64,000 nt of DNA from Scylla paramamosain (Eukaryota > Arthropoda > Malacostraca > Decapoda > Portunidae). The notes under the pieces were generated by a model. The model ran no database searches and was not told where the DNA came from. It saw only the letters and a list, made by a program, of their open reading frames with translations. Below are positions 42,482-57,434 of the stretch, piece after piece (the stretch's first letter is position 1; the number at the start of each line of letters is the position of its first letter). Both the position numbers and the translations under genes were made by a program. The DNA lies in contig NW_026973720.1 of NCBI RefSeq assembly GCF_035594125.1, positions 500,001-564,000 on the forward strand. The letters run 5' to 3'.

Positions 42482-43203
42482 ACTTTATTAATTTATCTCT
42501 ATGTCTATCCCTGTTTCTTCTTTTGATTTTCATTGCTTATTTTCTTTCCTTGTCTAACCTTCCCTCTTCCTTCTTTTTCTTTTTTTTTCTTTTACCCAGA
42601 TACTTTATCTCCCTTGTTCCATCCTTTCTCCTTTCTTCCTTTTCGATTTTCAATATATATATATATTTTTTTTTTTCCTTTATCCTTCCTTCTTTCCTTC
42701 CTATTTTTTACTCTTGGTTTTCGGTTACCACGTTATTTTTACCTCCCTTTTTTCTGGCTCTCTTTCTCTCTTCTTCTTTTCGATTTTGAAGCTTAATTAA
42801 TTTTCATTATTCTATCCTCCTTCCTTCCTTCTCTCGATTTTCGTTTGTTCTGTTCTTTTATCTCTTCTGTTTGTTCCTTCTCCCTTCTTTATCTTGTTTT
42901 ATCTTCTTCCTCTATCCTTCTTTCTCCTTCCTTTGTGTAGATTTTCGTTTATTTATTATTTAATCTTCCTTCACCATCTTTCTTCCTTCTTTTCTCTACG
43001 TTTTCCATTTATTCCATTACATTATCTTCCTTTGTCTCTCCTCCCTTCCTTCTTTCCTCTCTAGATTTTCTTTCCTCTTTCACCTTTCTCTTTCCTCCAT
43101 CTTGGACTGCTACCTCCTCTTCTCTGCCTTTCCCTCAAATCTCTCTCTCTTCCCAGTTCTACATTTCATTCTGTTCATTTCCTGTTAGCACCTGGAACCC
43201 TCT

Positions 43204-43308
<105 letters not shown>

Positions 43309-44228
43309 TATTTTGTGTCTATTACGTTTCTTCCTCCTCCTTCATCTACCGTCTCACTTCCATCGTCGCTCATTTTTCTTTTCTTTATTTTTCTTTTCTT
43401 TTTCTTCTTTTTTCACGTTTTTCTTTCCTCCATTCACTGTGTCTATTTCTAGCCCTTCATTCTTGTCTTCTATCCTTCTTTTTTGTTTTTCTTCTTTTCC
43501 CTCTTTCATATTTGTCTTTTCTATAATTTCCATATTCCAATTTTATCTTCCTTTCTTTCCTTTTTGTTCATCTTTAATATCTTTTTTTTTATCGTATTCT
43601 TCCTCCTCACTTTTCCTTTCACTTACTGCTCTTCTTTGTCCCTTCCACCTCTTACAACTTTCTGTCCTTCCTCCTCCTCCTCCTCCCACTTTCTAGAACC
43701 CTCCACTTCTCCACTCCCGCCTCCCTTTCAACTCCTCCTCCTCCATTTGTCCCTCCCTTTCTCTTCACTTCCCCGAGTTTTGTCGGGTAGTGGACGTGTT
43801 GGTGTTGTTATTGTCGTTTTTGATATGTTAAGTGATCCCTGAGTGACACTTTTTTCCTTGTGGTGCGTGGAAGAACACAACACTTCTCATTATTTCTCTT
43901 TTTTTTTTTTTTTCCTCCGTTACCAGGGAGTTGCTGGGTTACATTTCCTGACAATATTTTTTGCTCTCATGCTTACTTACTTGTCTTGTCTCTTGTCTGC
44001 CGTTTGGTGTTCAGTGTTTTCTCTCATTCAGCGTCTCCTTTAATTTAGTCTGTACTAAGCAAAACACTTCATTTTACAAGTTTTATATACTTTTTATTTA
44101 TTTTTTTTTACCTCTTCATGTCTGATAAAAAAAATACAGAAAGCAAAATGAAATCAACAAAATATCCTTCATTCTCGCTTTCATGAAAATTGAAAAGAAA
44201 AGGAACGTAAGTTTTTTTTTTCTTGTTT

Positions 44229-44508
44229 TACGTAGGAGGGACACTGGCCAAGGGCAACAAAAAAAATAAATAAATAAATAGATAAATAAAAAATAAAAGC
44301 CAACTAAGATGCCATACCCAGAAAAGTGTCCAAAGCAGTAGTCAAAAACTGAAGGATAAGTGTCTTGAAACCTCCCTCTTGAAGGAATTCGAGTCAGAGG
44401 AAGGTGGAAATACAGAAGCAGGCAGGGAGTTCCAGAGTTTACCAGAGAAAGGGATGAATGACTGAGAATACTGGTTAACTCCTGCATTAGAGAGGTGGAC
44501 AGAATAGG
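44229..44508 (-). mobile_element. LINE 3' fragment in unit 3
   Basis: Homologue of 19505-19782. Confidence 0.93.
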
Positions 44509-44616
44509 CTGGTCAGTTTAATTAACTCCTTAGGTGTCTTGATGTTCCTCTGTTATATATAAGACGCAGAAAGATGAAAAAGCATAATTAGGAATACGAG
44601 TATATTTATTAACCTG

Positions 44617-45262
44617 GAAAGTTGAAATGTCATCTTTGTTCACCTGAAAAGTATCTTGTGATTGGTTCATATTGTTCACCTGAGTGGTTTAGAAATTCTG
44701 CCTGTCTCCAGTTTATTAGTTACGATGTTCCTCGTGGTTCAATTTGTTCACCTGGGAAATTGAAATGCCATCTTTGTTCACCTGAGAAAATAGCTGGTAG
44801 CTTTTTCATATTGCTCACCTTAGCAATATGGAACTTTTGTTTTTCTCCAGTTCATTAATCGTTTTGTTTCTCGTGTTTATCTGAAAAAAAAATTGATTAC
44901 TTAATTATCTAGAAAGTTGAAATACCACCTTTGTTGACGAGAAAAGCGCTCTATTTAAATTGGTCACCTAAGTAATATAGGAGTTGTCTTTCTTCAGTTC
45001 ACAAGTCACCTTGTCTCTCGTGTCTGAGAACTGAATGAACAACCTGGAAAGTTGAAATGCCACCTTCCTTAACCAGAGGAAAAATGCCCCGATCATATTG
45101 CACACCTGAGTGGCATGGAACTGCTGCCTTTCTCAAGATTATTAGTTCTGCTGATTCGCGAGTTTACCTGCAAAGCTGAAATGGCGTCTTTGCTCACCTG
45201 ATAACTCACAGGAGCTCTTACTTCCCTCCCTTTAGCAGTCCAGGTGGTTCTCGTCTTCAACC
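44617..45262. repeat. Decayed ~138-bp tandem repeat block (unit 3)
   Basis: Same four-and-a-half-copy block as units 1 and 2. Confidence 0.8.
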
Positions 45263-46084
45263 TGAGCGGGAAGCGTGTTAATTAAGCATGAGTGAAGCGT
45301 TCATCCCCCGCGGCGCTAATAATATACAAGTGGCCCCTCCCCCTGCCTCTGTGCTGAGTCCTTGGGGGAGCGTAATGGCTGGCGCGGCGCCCCTCATGAC
45401 GCTCCGCCGCCCCCTCAGATCCCTGACGGAAAATGTGATAATCTGCGGGAAAAAAAAGTCTTGGTTGTAAGAGATTGTGAGAACTTTTTTTTTTTTCTGT
45501 AATTGTTGAATGTATGTTTCCGCAGCGGCCTATTTGTGTATATTGTATGGTTTGATTAATTTATTTGTTTTTAATGCCATTAAAAAGACTGTTATTAATC
45601 ACAGCAATGCAAGAGGCATTTATTTTTTTCTTCATTCGTTAATCGCCGTATGTGTTATTTCCGTAGTGGATTTCCTTTTCCTTTTTTTTTTTTTTTTTTT
45701 GTAATGCATGGGAAAGAATCTTAGCTGTAACAGTAGTGCAGCAAACATTTATTTATTTATTTTTTTCTGTCCTATCTGTTATTTCCGCAATGGGTTTCTG
45801 TTTTATTTCTTATTTTATTTATTTTTTTTTTTTTCAATGCAGGGTAAATTTCATAGTTGTAACAATAGTGTAGGAAACATTTTTGTTCTATTTTTTAATC
45901 GCCATACGTCATTCCCGCAGCGAGTTTTCTTATTTTTTTCTTTGGTAATCCAGCGAAATGAATCTTAGTAATCTCAGTAATGCAAGAAACAATGAATTCT
46001 TCCTCTCTTTAATCGCTCTACCTTTTATTATTTTCCACAGTGACTTTCTCTTGTATAAATTCAAAGTTGATTCCTCTGTTTAAG

Positions 46085-46141
<57 letters not shown>

Positions 46142-46165
46142 GGCCTTAGTATAATCGAGATACCT

Positions 46166-46435
46166 GGACCGCGGTAGCTCAGTCGGTAGCGTGTCTGACT
46201 ACAATGTAGGAAGTATCGGGTTCGAATCCTTGTGACAGCTAAAAGTTTTTTGAGACGATTGCTCGCTCCTAGGTTTACAAAGCCTTAAAGAGGTGCCGGT
46301 CAACTGTGATTGGTAACGTAAAGACGGTGGAAAAAAGAACTGTCCATCCTACTCTATATGTCGAGGCCCAGGAAGGTTGATGCAACGAGTACCAGTCCTG
46401 GGCCAACACTCGGAATACGACACACCTTCACTTTT
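46166..46435 (+). mobile_element. tRNA-headed SINE-like repeat (unit 3)
   Basis: A box 46175-46186, B box 46219-46229, both intact. Preceded by a longer (CT)n (about 46087-46138) than in unit 1. Confidence 0.75.
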
Positions 46436-47358
46436 TTTTTATATTTTTATAGGAAACTTTTTTTTTTCTCAACATCAATAGTTCCCACCGTAGCTTTGTG
46501 CTAAATATTTTGCCAATTTTGCAGGATTTTTATTTTCTCTCCATCACGCGCTGGAAAAGTAACCTTAAAAACACAAATCTTTCTATTTTTTCTTTTTTCT
46601 TTCATATTTCTTTTTCTTTCTTTGTTTCTTTTTTATTTTTTCGTATTCGTTTTGTTCTTTTCCTTTCTGTACCTTTCTTGTGTTTTCTTTGCTCTATCTT
46701 TCATTATTTTCTTTTTTCCTTTATTTTCCTTCTTTTCAGCATTGTCCTCCTGCACTATTACACGTTTTTCCTGTAAGCTTGATTGTTTGGTATATAATTT
46801 CTTCCCCTGTCGCCTGCAAGGTATTAGTGTGTCATCATGAGTCCTGGCAGCAGTGAGCCCCGCCTTCCATCACAGCTAATAGTGTATCTCCCAAGTTACA
46901 CCGTCAACATCAAAACTTTCTTATTTTCCCGTCTGGTATTAAAAAGCTACAATGGAGAGACTCACAGTAAAGTGTGTGTGTGTTTTTTTCTGCAGTTTTC
47001 TTCATTTTTTCTTTATTCTTTTTTTCTTTATTTTTGAGTTTTGTCTTTTTAATGTCTATGGAACTGCCTGCTCATTTGCCTGTCTGTCTGTCTGTCTGTC
47101 TGTTTGCCTGTGTTTTTTTTTTGTCAGTCTTGCTTGTGTGTACGTTTGTCTGTCTATAGAAATGTATGTACATATGTTTTTTTTTCACTTTACTTTTCTT
47201 TATTTCATAATTTCTTTCGTTTTCTCTTCCTTTCCCTCTCCTGTTTTTTTTTTCGTGGGTTCTTTTTCGTTTTCCTTCTTTCTTTCTTTCTTCTATTTTT
47301 TTCCTTCTTTCGTTGTTTTATACTTATTTCTTCACCTCCCTCCCTCCCTCCTAAGGCT

Positions 47359-47393
<35 letters not shown>

Positions 47394-47585
47394 TAATAAT
47401 AATAATAATAATAAATAAATAAATAGATAAATAAAAAAAAGGACAACCGACTCACCTCCCCCGCCATCGAATCCCAACCTTTCCTAATGACACCCAGAGC
47501 AAGATAAGCACAAGGCAATTGGAATGATGGAGGCGAACGTACGTCTGGATATTAGAACGTGAAGCTTTAGATTAACTTTGACTCA

Positions 47586-47681
<96 letters not shown>

Positions 47682-47827
47682 GATGTGCGTTAAGTGTCAG
47701 ATGAAGAATGTATTAATTGTTGGTCCAGTGTAAGGCGTGTTGGAGTGTATTCTCACTCTTACTCTTGTGTTGTGTGTGTTTTTGAATGATGGAATAAGGA
47801 CTGGGTTTATTTGAATTGATGTGTGTG

Positions 47828-47860
<33 letters not shown>

Positions 47861-49332
47861 CTGTGTGTGTTTAGAGGTAATAGGAAGTAATTTTCATCAT
47901 CATTGCTGTCGTGTCCATTATCATTCTTTTTTAAATGTTTGTTGACAGTTTTTGGCATATTCCAAATCCATCATCTTCAATCCCCATCAGTGTTGGCAAC
48001 TACTTGGTGCTGTTCCATCCTCACTTCTCGGTCTTTGCAAACCCTTGACATAAAGCAACTGTTTCATTCATATATTGATTTTTCTTCGATCAATGTTCAT
48101 GAAATTCCCTGCCGTTTTTTCACCACGTTTCTGGAATACTTTCACACAGGGAGAAAGTGAAGTTTGTCACACTGTTTGACTCATTCTTGAGGTGCAGGAT
48201 TAATACAAAAAATCAGAAAAAGTAATTAACATTGTTCATGATATAGAAAATCAATGTCTTTCATCCCCTTCAAAGTCACGTGGAAATGAAAGCATCTGTT
48301 ATTCGAAATATGAAAGGAACCTCAAATGTAAATCAACTTTGACTTAGAATATATAAAAAAAGAAAAAAAAAGAATGATATAAGAAAAAAATATCTTCTTT
48401 TCTTGCAACTCACGAATGAAAATGAATGAATGGAAAATACCCATTATTACATGAAAATAACCCATTATTACATGAAAATACCCATTATTACTCTTATGAA
48501 AATGGTATAGGATATGAGTTTTCCCTTTTTTCTTCTGTTTTTTTTTTCCCCCTCTCACAGCATTTCCAAGGTGCCAGAATAAAAATACCTTACTTGGCTT
48601 AGCACAAAAATAGCCTCTAAAAAGTTATAGGTATTAAAGAAGAAAATTTGTCTAACAGTGAAAGGGTTAAAATGCTTTTTTCTTTTTTTTTTTTATGTCT
48701 GCAATCTGTCATGTTTCTGTATCTTATTTTATTTACTTTATCTATTTTTTTCTTCTTTTCTCTTGCTCTGTCTTGAGGTGCGATTTTGCCTGTGTCCTGA
48801 TCTTCTCTTGTACATTTTGTCATTGGATGCGCGGCGGAGACTTTCACAATTCGAATGACGTCAATTAATTGATTTTTTTTTTTTTTTTATCATTGTGCAA
48901 TGAATGTTGTTATATTTTGCTTTGTGTTGATATTTTTTTTTTTTTTGTATTTCTTGTTATCTTTATTTTTCCTTTATTTGTCCTCGTTTGTTGTGTCTGT
49001 AATGAGACTGAAACGCTTGGTGGCAACTCCAAGCTTTATTCAACAAAATACCAGGCTCTCATATCTGTAACAGATACAGACAAAAATAACTACCGACAAT
49101 TAAACAACACATTAACACATTCTGTCTCTTTCCATTCTCCTCCTCCCGTTTTCTTTTAAAGTACGATTTAGAAGGAAGCCTTTATTTATTATTTTATTTT
49201 TATTTGCCTCTTTATTTTCTTTCATTGTTTTATTTGTTTTTTATTCGTATTATTTATTTATTTATTTATGCTTTTGAACGATTTTTTTTATGTTTTTTTG
49301 TTACCCAAAGCTTGACATTTTTATCATCCTTC

Positions 49333-49391
<59 letters not shown>

Positions 49392-49462
49392 CACACACAC
49401 ACACTCACACACAAAACTCTGCAAAATAAAGATAAACTCGTAACGGATACACTGAACACAAC

Positions 49463-49584
<122 letters not shown>

Positions 49585-49629
49585 GTTTATCAGTCGTCTT
49601 AACCGAACAAGCAAACCAGCTCATGACTC

Positions 49630-49681
<52 letters not shown>

Positions 49682-49683
<2 letters not shown>

Positions 49684-50035
49684 AAGTGATTCGTTTTGTT
49701 GGCCAAAGGGAGAGTCGAGGAGAGGAACAAACGGGTCGCCTCCAGTTTTTGTCATCGGAGTAAATATTTGGGGGAGGAGGAAGAGGAGGAGGAGGAGGAG
49801 GAAGATAAAGAACTGTTTTTGAAGGAGGTGGAATATATCTAAGGCTGGAAATTGTAGGAGGAGAAGGAAGATGAAGAACTGCTTTTGAAGGAGGAGGAAT
49901 ATATCTAAGGCTGGAAACTGTAGGAGGGGGAGGAAGAGGAGGAGGAGGAGGAAGTTGTGTTTTTTGAAGGAAAGTGTGAAAGAGAAGACCCAGAGATGGA
50001 GAGCAGAAGGAAGGGAAGTTAAAAATGATGATCAA
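49682..50035 (-). other. Possible proline-rich ORF with 22-residue repeats (unit 3)
   Basis: Homologue with two repeats instead of three; still in frame. No known family. Confidence 0.2.
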
Positions 50036-51114
50036 GAGTGACGAAGAACAGGAACAAGAAAAGAAGAACCGTTTGGTGAGAAGAGTAAAAAAAAAAAAAA
50101 TCTTAAGTGGAAAATGTAAGAAAGAGAGGTGAAGAAGATAAGTAAAAGAAAAAAAAGAGGAGGAAAAGGAGTAGGGAAAAAATTACAAATACGAAGAGAA
50201 ATAGAGATTGAGAGGAAAGGAGGAAGAGGGATGTTGATGGAGGAGGAGAAGGGTCGGGGAGGGATTCCAAGGGTAGAGACTAGAAGGAAAGGTGGAAATT
50301 AAGGAGATGCGGGAGAGAATTCAAGTGGAGGAAAGGGAGGTGATGACCAAAGGAGGAGGAGGAGGAGGAGGAGAAGGAGGAGGAGGAGGAGGAGGAGGGA
50401 AAGAAAATCGACATGAAGGAAAAAAAAAGGAAGAATGAGGATGATCTGAGTAGGAGGACGAAAGAGAGAAATAAAAGAGAAGGAGGAGGAGGAGGGGAAG
50501 GAGGAAGAAGAAGAAGAGAAGGAGAAGCATAAAAAAAGAAGCTCATGGATAAGAATGAAAAGAAAATGTGAAGAAGGAATGAAAGAAAAAAGACAATAGA
50601 GAAGAGAAGAAGAAATATGATGGAGAGAAATATAAAAAACAGTACATGTAAACAAGAGAAGAAAATTGAGAATTATTATGAGTGAAAATGATGTGAAGAG
50701 GAGAGAAAATGTAGGGAAGAGAAGGAAGAAAAAACGAAAGAGGAGGAGGAGGAGGAGGAGGAGGAAGAAGATAAAGGAGAAACGAAGAAACACACGTAGA
50801 TAGAAAGAAAAAAGATAAGAAAGACAGAATATTTAAAGACGAGATGAAGAAGAGATGGTAGAGAAGAAGAGGAGGAGGAGGAAGGGGAGGCGAAAAGAGA
50901 GTGGGGTGGAGGGGAAGGAGGCAGGTGAGGAAACGGAAAGTGCTAATATTGCTTTTTTCTTTCCCCTGCTCTTGTAGACTTCAGGTGGGGAGGAGGAGGG
51001 GCGGGGCGAGGCGGGCCGGGGCGGGGCGGGGTGAGAGGAGGTGAGAGCCGCGGAAAATAAAGGCAAATGGGGGAAGAGAGATATAAACTTGGGTGCATTT
51101 TGCGAACACTGGAC

Positions 51115-51210
<96 letters not shown>

Positions 51211-51737
51211 CACTGAGGCGCCATTCCCTGAATTTAGCAGTCAAAAAAAAGGCTTATCCAAAAGAGGGTGAAGTGTAATGAGTAAATGTGAATAATTATG
51301 AGTGGATGAATAACTGAACGTATCACTGAGTGCCAGTGAATATGAAGCGAGGATATCTGAGAAAAAAAAAAAAACATGGTGATGTATCTTTTGAAAACCG
51401 ATTGGACACGGACAGGACACTGACAGGCTGGAAATGTGTGTGAATTACTGGAATTGTGTGGTGGTGGATCGTATAAGCTTACTGCGGGTAAAAAAAAAAA
51501 AAAAAAAGAGGAGCTGTCTATTGCGGTGACAGAGAGTGGAGTGTTGCGTGGGTGAGCAATGAATGTAGAAGTGAATGTTGAGGTGAGTGAGTGAAGTGAA
51601 AGGTGATCTCTCTCTGCACTCGAGGGTTTCAATATTAATCTGGATTTAGTTGAGTGAGTTGCCGCTCGTTGTCAAAGTTATAGGGACATGGAATTGGGTG
51701 TGTTTTTGTTAATGAAAGGAATGTATCACTATTTTTC

Positions 51738-51775
51738 ACGTAAGAGGAACACTGGCGTAGGGCAACAAGAGGAAG
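51738..51775 (-). mobile_element. Solo LINE tail, unit 3
   Basis: Homologue of 27130-27166. Confidence 0.6.
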
Positions 51776-52577
51776 GAAAAATGGAATCACTCTTGAACAA
51801 TGTATATTTAAAATACATTGCGGTTTTCAAGGTATGAATATTAAGCTATGTATATTTTAATGCATTACTATTTTAAAATGTGCATTGAAAGCTTCTCTTC
51901 ATTGTAAGGAGAAGAAAATGAAGGATTAACTGTCATTTTGTTGATTTGAAGTTTATTCTACAAAATTTATTATATATGGAAAAAAAAAATACATATAAGT
52001 GTTGCGTCTGGAAGAGAAGTACTGGTGATGACAAATATACTGGCTCAAATTAAGTTGTCGTGCAGTAATGAAAAAATGGAGGATTTTTTTTTTTTTTTGT
52101 TCTTTTATCCTCCTCTTATATCCTTGCTTCCTTTCAGTATATTTTCTTCATATTGACAAATATTTGTTATTCTAATACAGAGTTCAATTATCCACTTTTT
52201 TTTTTTAGTGGTATTTCCAGTCTTCGTAATTGTTTTCTTTGTCCTTCTCCTACCAACCTCTTAACAAGGACCAAAATATCTCCTGCTGTTTGGTTTTCCT
52301 TTCTAATCCTCCTCCTCCTCTTCCTCCTCCTCCTCCTCCTCCTCTTGGTCTGAGTTCGTTCCCTGGTGCTGCACACAGATCACACACACGGCAATGGTGA
52401 TGCTTCTGGCGGTAGTGGTGATGGCAATGGCGCCAGTCTGCAGGTGATGGTTATGGTGGCGGCGGTGGTGGTGGTGGTGGCGGTGGCGGTGGCGGTGGTG
52501 ATGGTGGTTAATAAATTCGCTTGGTAATGAAGGGAGTTTGTAATGGTGAAGTTGGCAGTGATAGTTACCGGAAACGT

Positions 52578-52658
<81 letters not shown>

Positions 52659-52970
52659 CTCTTCATACATAGCGTGAAAAAAAAAATAAATAAATAAAGA
52701 AAACAAAAGCAGACGTAACTATTTGACTTACCTTTAATTTCCCAACCCACGTGACTCATTGTTTTGTCCAAGCTTCTACCACCACCTCTTCATACCTTCC
52801 ATATTTACCATTTACCTGCCCATCCCAAATGACTCGTACGTGATGCAACAGAGGGCGGGAGTAGCCACAGGGCGCAGCGTATCTAAGAGCAGAGGAGGGG
52901 AGAGGAAGGGGGAGGAGTTGATAGGAAGATAGAAGAGAGGAGCGGAGTGGCAATTTCACTCTCAAGTCAG

Positions 52971-53090
<120 letters not shown>

Positions 53091-53190
53091 AGCTGACATA
53101 AAGGAAATAAATTGTGAAAAATAAAGGAGAAAATGGATATGAAAGATGATTACGAAGAGAAAGATAGAAGAGGAAGTTTATGTAAAAGTG

Positions 53191-53299
<109 letters not shown>

Positions 53300-53433
53300 C
53301 AAGAGAGAAGCAAAAGCCAAGTATTAGCTTGTATCGCGGTAGAGGAGCAGGTGTTGTGTCATCGGTGCTTCCCTCACGCAAACAACAACACACAGCGACA
53401 GAATTTTGACTGAAGAAACACAGAGAAAGAGAT

Positions 53434-53477
<44 letters not shown>

Positions 53478-53564
53478 GCTCTTCTTGTTTCTCTTGTCTC
53501 TTGTCAGAAAGTGAAAATAAATATCTGGAAAAGAAGGAAAGTATTTCACTCCTATTACACAAAC

Positions 53565-53662
<98 letters not shown>

Positions 53663-53826
53663 ACTTTATTAATTTATCTCTATGTCTATCTCTGTTTCTT
53701 CTTTTGATTTTCATTGTTTATTTTCTCTCCTTGTCTATCCTTCCCTCTTCCTTCTTTTTTTTTTCTTTTATCCAGATACTTTATCTCCCTTGTTCCATCC
53801 TTTCTCCTTTCTTCCTTTTCGATTTT

Positions 53827-54027
<201 letters not shown>

Positions 54028-54558
54028 TTTTCCTTTATCCTTCCTTCTTTCCTTCCTATTTTTTACTCTTGGTTTTCGGTTCCCACGTTATTTTTACCTC
54101 CCTTTTTTTCTGGCTCTCTTTCTCTCTTCTTCCTTTCGATTTTGAAGCTTAATTAATTTTCATTATCTATCCTCCTTCTTTCCTTCTCTCGATTTTCGTT
54201 TGTTCTGTTCTTTTATCTCTTCTGTTTGTTCCTTCTCCCTTCTTTATCTTGATTTATCTTCTTCCTCTATCCTTCTTTCTCCTTCCTTTGTGTAGATTTT
54301 CGTTTATTTATTATTTAATCTTCCTTCACCATCTTTCTTCCTTCTTTTCTCTACGTTTTCCATTTATTCCATTACATTATCTTCCTTTGTCTCTCCTCCC
54401 TTCCCTCTTTCCTTTCTAGATTTTCTTTCCTCTTTCACCTTTCTCTTTCCTCCATCTTGGACTGTTACCTCTTTTTCTCTGCCTTTCCCTTTAATTTCTC
54501 TCTCTTCCCAGTTCTACATTTCATTCTGTTCATTTCCTGTTAGCACCTGGGACACTCT

Positions 54559-54650
<92 letters not shown>

Positions 54651-55641
54651 TCTCTCTCTCTCTAACTCTTCATATTTTGTGTCTATTATGTTTCTTCCTC
54701 TTCCTCCATCCACCGTCTCACTTCCATCGTCGCTTCCTCCTCCTTCATCCACCGTCTCACTTCCATCGTCGCTCATTTTTCTTTTCTTTATTTTTCTTTT
54801 ATTTTTCTTCTTTTTTTCACGTTTTTCTTTCCTCCATTCACTGTGTCTATTTCTAGCCCTTCATTCTTGTCTTCTATCCTTTTTTTTGTTTTTCTTCTTT
54901 TCCCTCTTTCATATTAGTCTTTTCTATAATTTCCATATTCCAATTTTACCTTCCTTTCTTTCCTTTTTATTCATCTTTTATATTTTTTTTTTTTTATCGT
55001 ATTCTTCCTCCTCACTTTTCCTTTTACTTACTACTCTTCTTTGTCCCTTCCACCTCTTACAACTTTCTGTCCTTCCTCCTCCTCCTCCTCCTCCTCCTCC
55101 TCCTCCTCCTCCTCCCACTTTGCAGAACCCTCCACTTCTCCACTCCCGCCTCCATTTCAACTCTTCCTCCTCCATTTGTCCCTCCCTTTCTCTTCACTTC
55201 CCCGAGTTTTGTCGGGTAGTGGACGTGTTGGTGTTGCTATTGTCGTTTTTGATATGTTAAGTGATCCCTGAGTGACTCTTTTTTCCTTGTGGTGCGTGGA
55301 AGAAAACATCACTTCTTTTTTTTTTTTTTTTTTTTCTTTCCTCCGTTACCAGGGAGTTGCTGGGTTACATTTCCTGACAATATTTTTTGCTCTCATTCTT
55401 ACTTACTTGTCTTGTCTCTTGTCTGCCGTTTGGTGTTCAGTGTTTACTCTCATCCAGCGTCTCCTTTAATTTAGTCTGTACTAAGCAAAACACTTCTTTT
55501 TACAAGTTTTATATGCTTTTTTTTTTTTTTTTTTTTGACCTCTTCATGTCTCTGATAAAAAAAAATACAGAGAGCAAAATGAAAACAACAAAATATCCTT
55601 CATTCTCGCTTTCATGAACTTTGAGAAGAAAAGGCACGTAA

Positions 55642-55896
55642 CAAAAAAAATAAATAAATAAATAAATAGATAAATAAAAATTAAAAGCCAACTGAGATGC
55701 CATTCCCAGAAAAGTGTCCAAAGCAGTAGTCAAAAACTGAAGGATAAGTGTCTTGAAACCTCCCTCTTGAAGGAATTCGAGTCAGAGGAAGATGGAAATA
55801 CAGAAGCAGGCAGGGAGTTCCAGAGTTTACCAGAGAAAGGGATGAATGACTGAGAATACTGGTTAACTCCTGCATTAGAGAGGCGGACAGAATAGG
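55642..55896 (-). mobile_element. LINE 3' fragment in unit 4 (tail lost)
   Basis: Homologue of 19505-19782, but the terminal ACTGGCCAAGGGCAAC motif and T run are deleted; the host sequence GGCACGTA joins directly to the AAAT-rich part. Confidence 0.9.
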
Positions 55897-55998
55897 TTGG
55901 TCAGTTTAGTTAACTCCTTAGGTGTCTTGATGTTCCTCTGTTATATATAAGACGCAGAAAGATGAAAAAGCATAATTAGGAATATATTTATTAACCTG

Positions 55999-56654
55999 GA
56001 AAGTTGAAATGTCATCTTTGTTCACCTGAAAAGTATCTTGTGATTGGTTCATATTGTTCACCTGAGTGGTTTAGAAATTCTGCCTGTCTCCAGTTTATTA
56101 GTTACGATGTTCCTCGTGGTTCAACTTGTTCACCTGGGAAATTGAAATGCCATCTTTGTTCACCTGAGAAAATAGCTGATAGCTTTTTCACATTGCTCAC
56201 CTTAGCAATATGGAACTTTTGTTTTTCTCCAGTTCATTAATCGTTTTGTTTCTCGTGTTAATCTGAAAAAAAAATTGATTAGTTAATTATCTAGAAAGTT
56301 GAAATACCACCTTTGTTCACGAGAAAAGCGCTCTATTTAAATTGGTCACCTAAGTAACATAGGAGTTGTCTTTCTTCAGTTCACAAGTCACCTTGTCTCT
56401 CATGTCTGAGAACTGAATGAACAACCTGGAAAGTTGAAATGCCACCTTCCTTAACCAGAGGAAAATGCCCCGATCACATTGCACACCTGAGTGGCATGGA
56501 ACTGCTGCCTTTCTCAACATTATTAGTTCTGCTGATTCGCGAGTTTACCTGCAAAGCTGAAATGGCGTCTTTGCTCACCTGATAACTCACAGGAGCTCTT
56601 ACTTCCCTCCCTTTAGCAGTCCAGGTGGTTCTCGTCTTCACCTGAGCGGGAAGC
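55999..56654. repeat. Decayed ~138-bp tandem repeat block (unit 4)
   Basis: Fourth homologue of the block, complete up to the internal deletion junction. Confidence 0.8.
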
Positions 56655-56947
56655 GTGGGAATGGGTTTCTGTTTTTTTTTTTTTTTTTTTTTTAGCAATG
56701 CAGGGTAAATTTCATAGTTGTAACAATAGTGTAGGAAACATTTTTTTTCCCCATTTTTTAATCGCCATACGTCATTCCCGCAGCGAGTTTTCTTATATTT
56801 TTTCTTTGGTAATCCAGCGAAATGAATCTTAGTAATGAATCAGTAATGCAAGAAACAATGAATTCTTCCTCTATTTAATCGCTCTACCTTTTATTATTTT
56901 CCATAGTGAGTATAAATTCAAAGTTGGTTCCTGTGTTTAAGTCTTCA

Positions 56948-56994
<47 letters not shown>

Positions 56995-57018
56995 GGCCTT
57001 AGTATAAGCAAGATATCT

Positions 57019-57246
57019 GGACCGCGGTAGCTCAGTCGGTAGCGTGTCTGACTACAATGTAGGAAGTGTCGGGTTCGAATCCTGGTAACAGCTGGATTTT
57101 TTTTTGGAGACGATTGCTCGCTCCTAGGTTTACAAAGTCTTAAATAGATGCCGGTCATCTGTGATTGGTAACGTAAAGACGGTGGAAAAAGGAACTGTCC
57201 ATCCTACTCTATATGCCGAGGCCCAGGAAGGGTGACGCAACGAGTA
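57019..57246 (+). mobile_element. tRNA-headed SINE-like repeat (unit 4, 3'-truncated)
   Basis: A box 57028-57039, B box 57072-57082. The array ends within the SINE body at 57246. Confidence 0.72.
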
Positions 57247-57434
57247 ATAATAGTAACATAATTTTATAGACCACAAAATACTTTTCTATCATAAATTTTA
57301 TAACAAATACCCACACATCCCCTTCCTGTTCATTAAGCATAAAGGAACCAATTAATAACTCTTTCAAAGGTGAAATGATAAGAAAACTGCTATTATTTAC
57401 ACTGCTCCTGGTTGCAGTATTACAACTCCTTTGG

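Larger units (their letters stand above)
54535..57246. repeat. Tandem ~12 kb segment, partial unit 4
   Basis: Covers the first part of the unit only, ending inside the SINE-like body at GGGTGACGCAACGAGTA, where non-homologous DNA begins. Private changes: a short duplication of a CCACCGTCTCACTTCC segment (54707-54772), a longer CCT tract, loss of the LINE tail terminus at 55641, and a ~520-bp internal deletion at about 56656. Confidence 0.93.
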
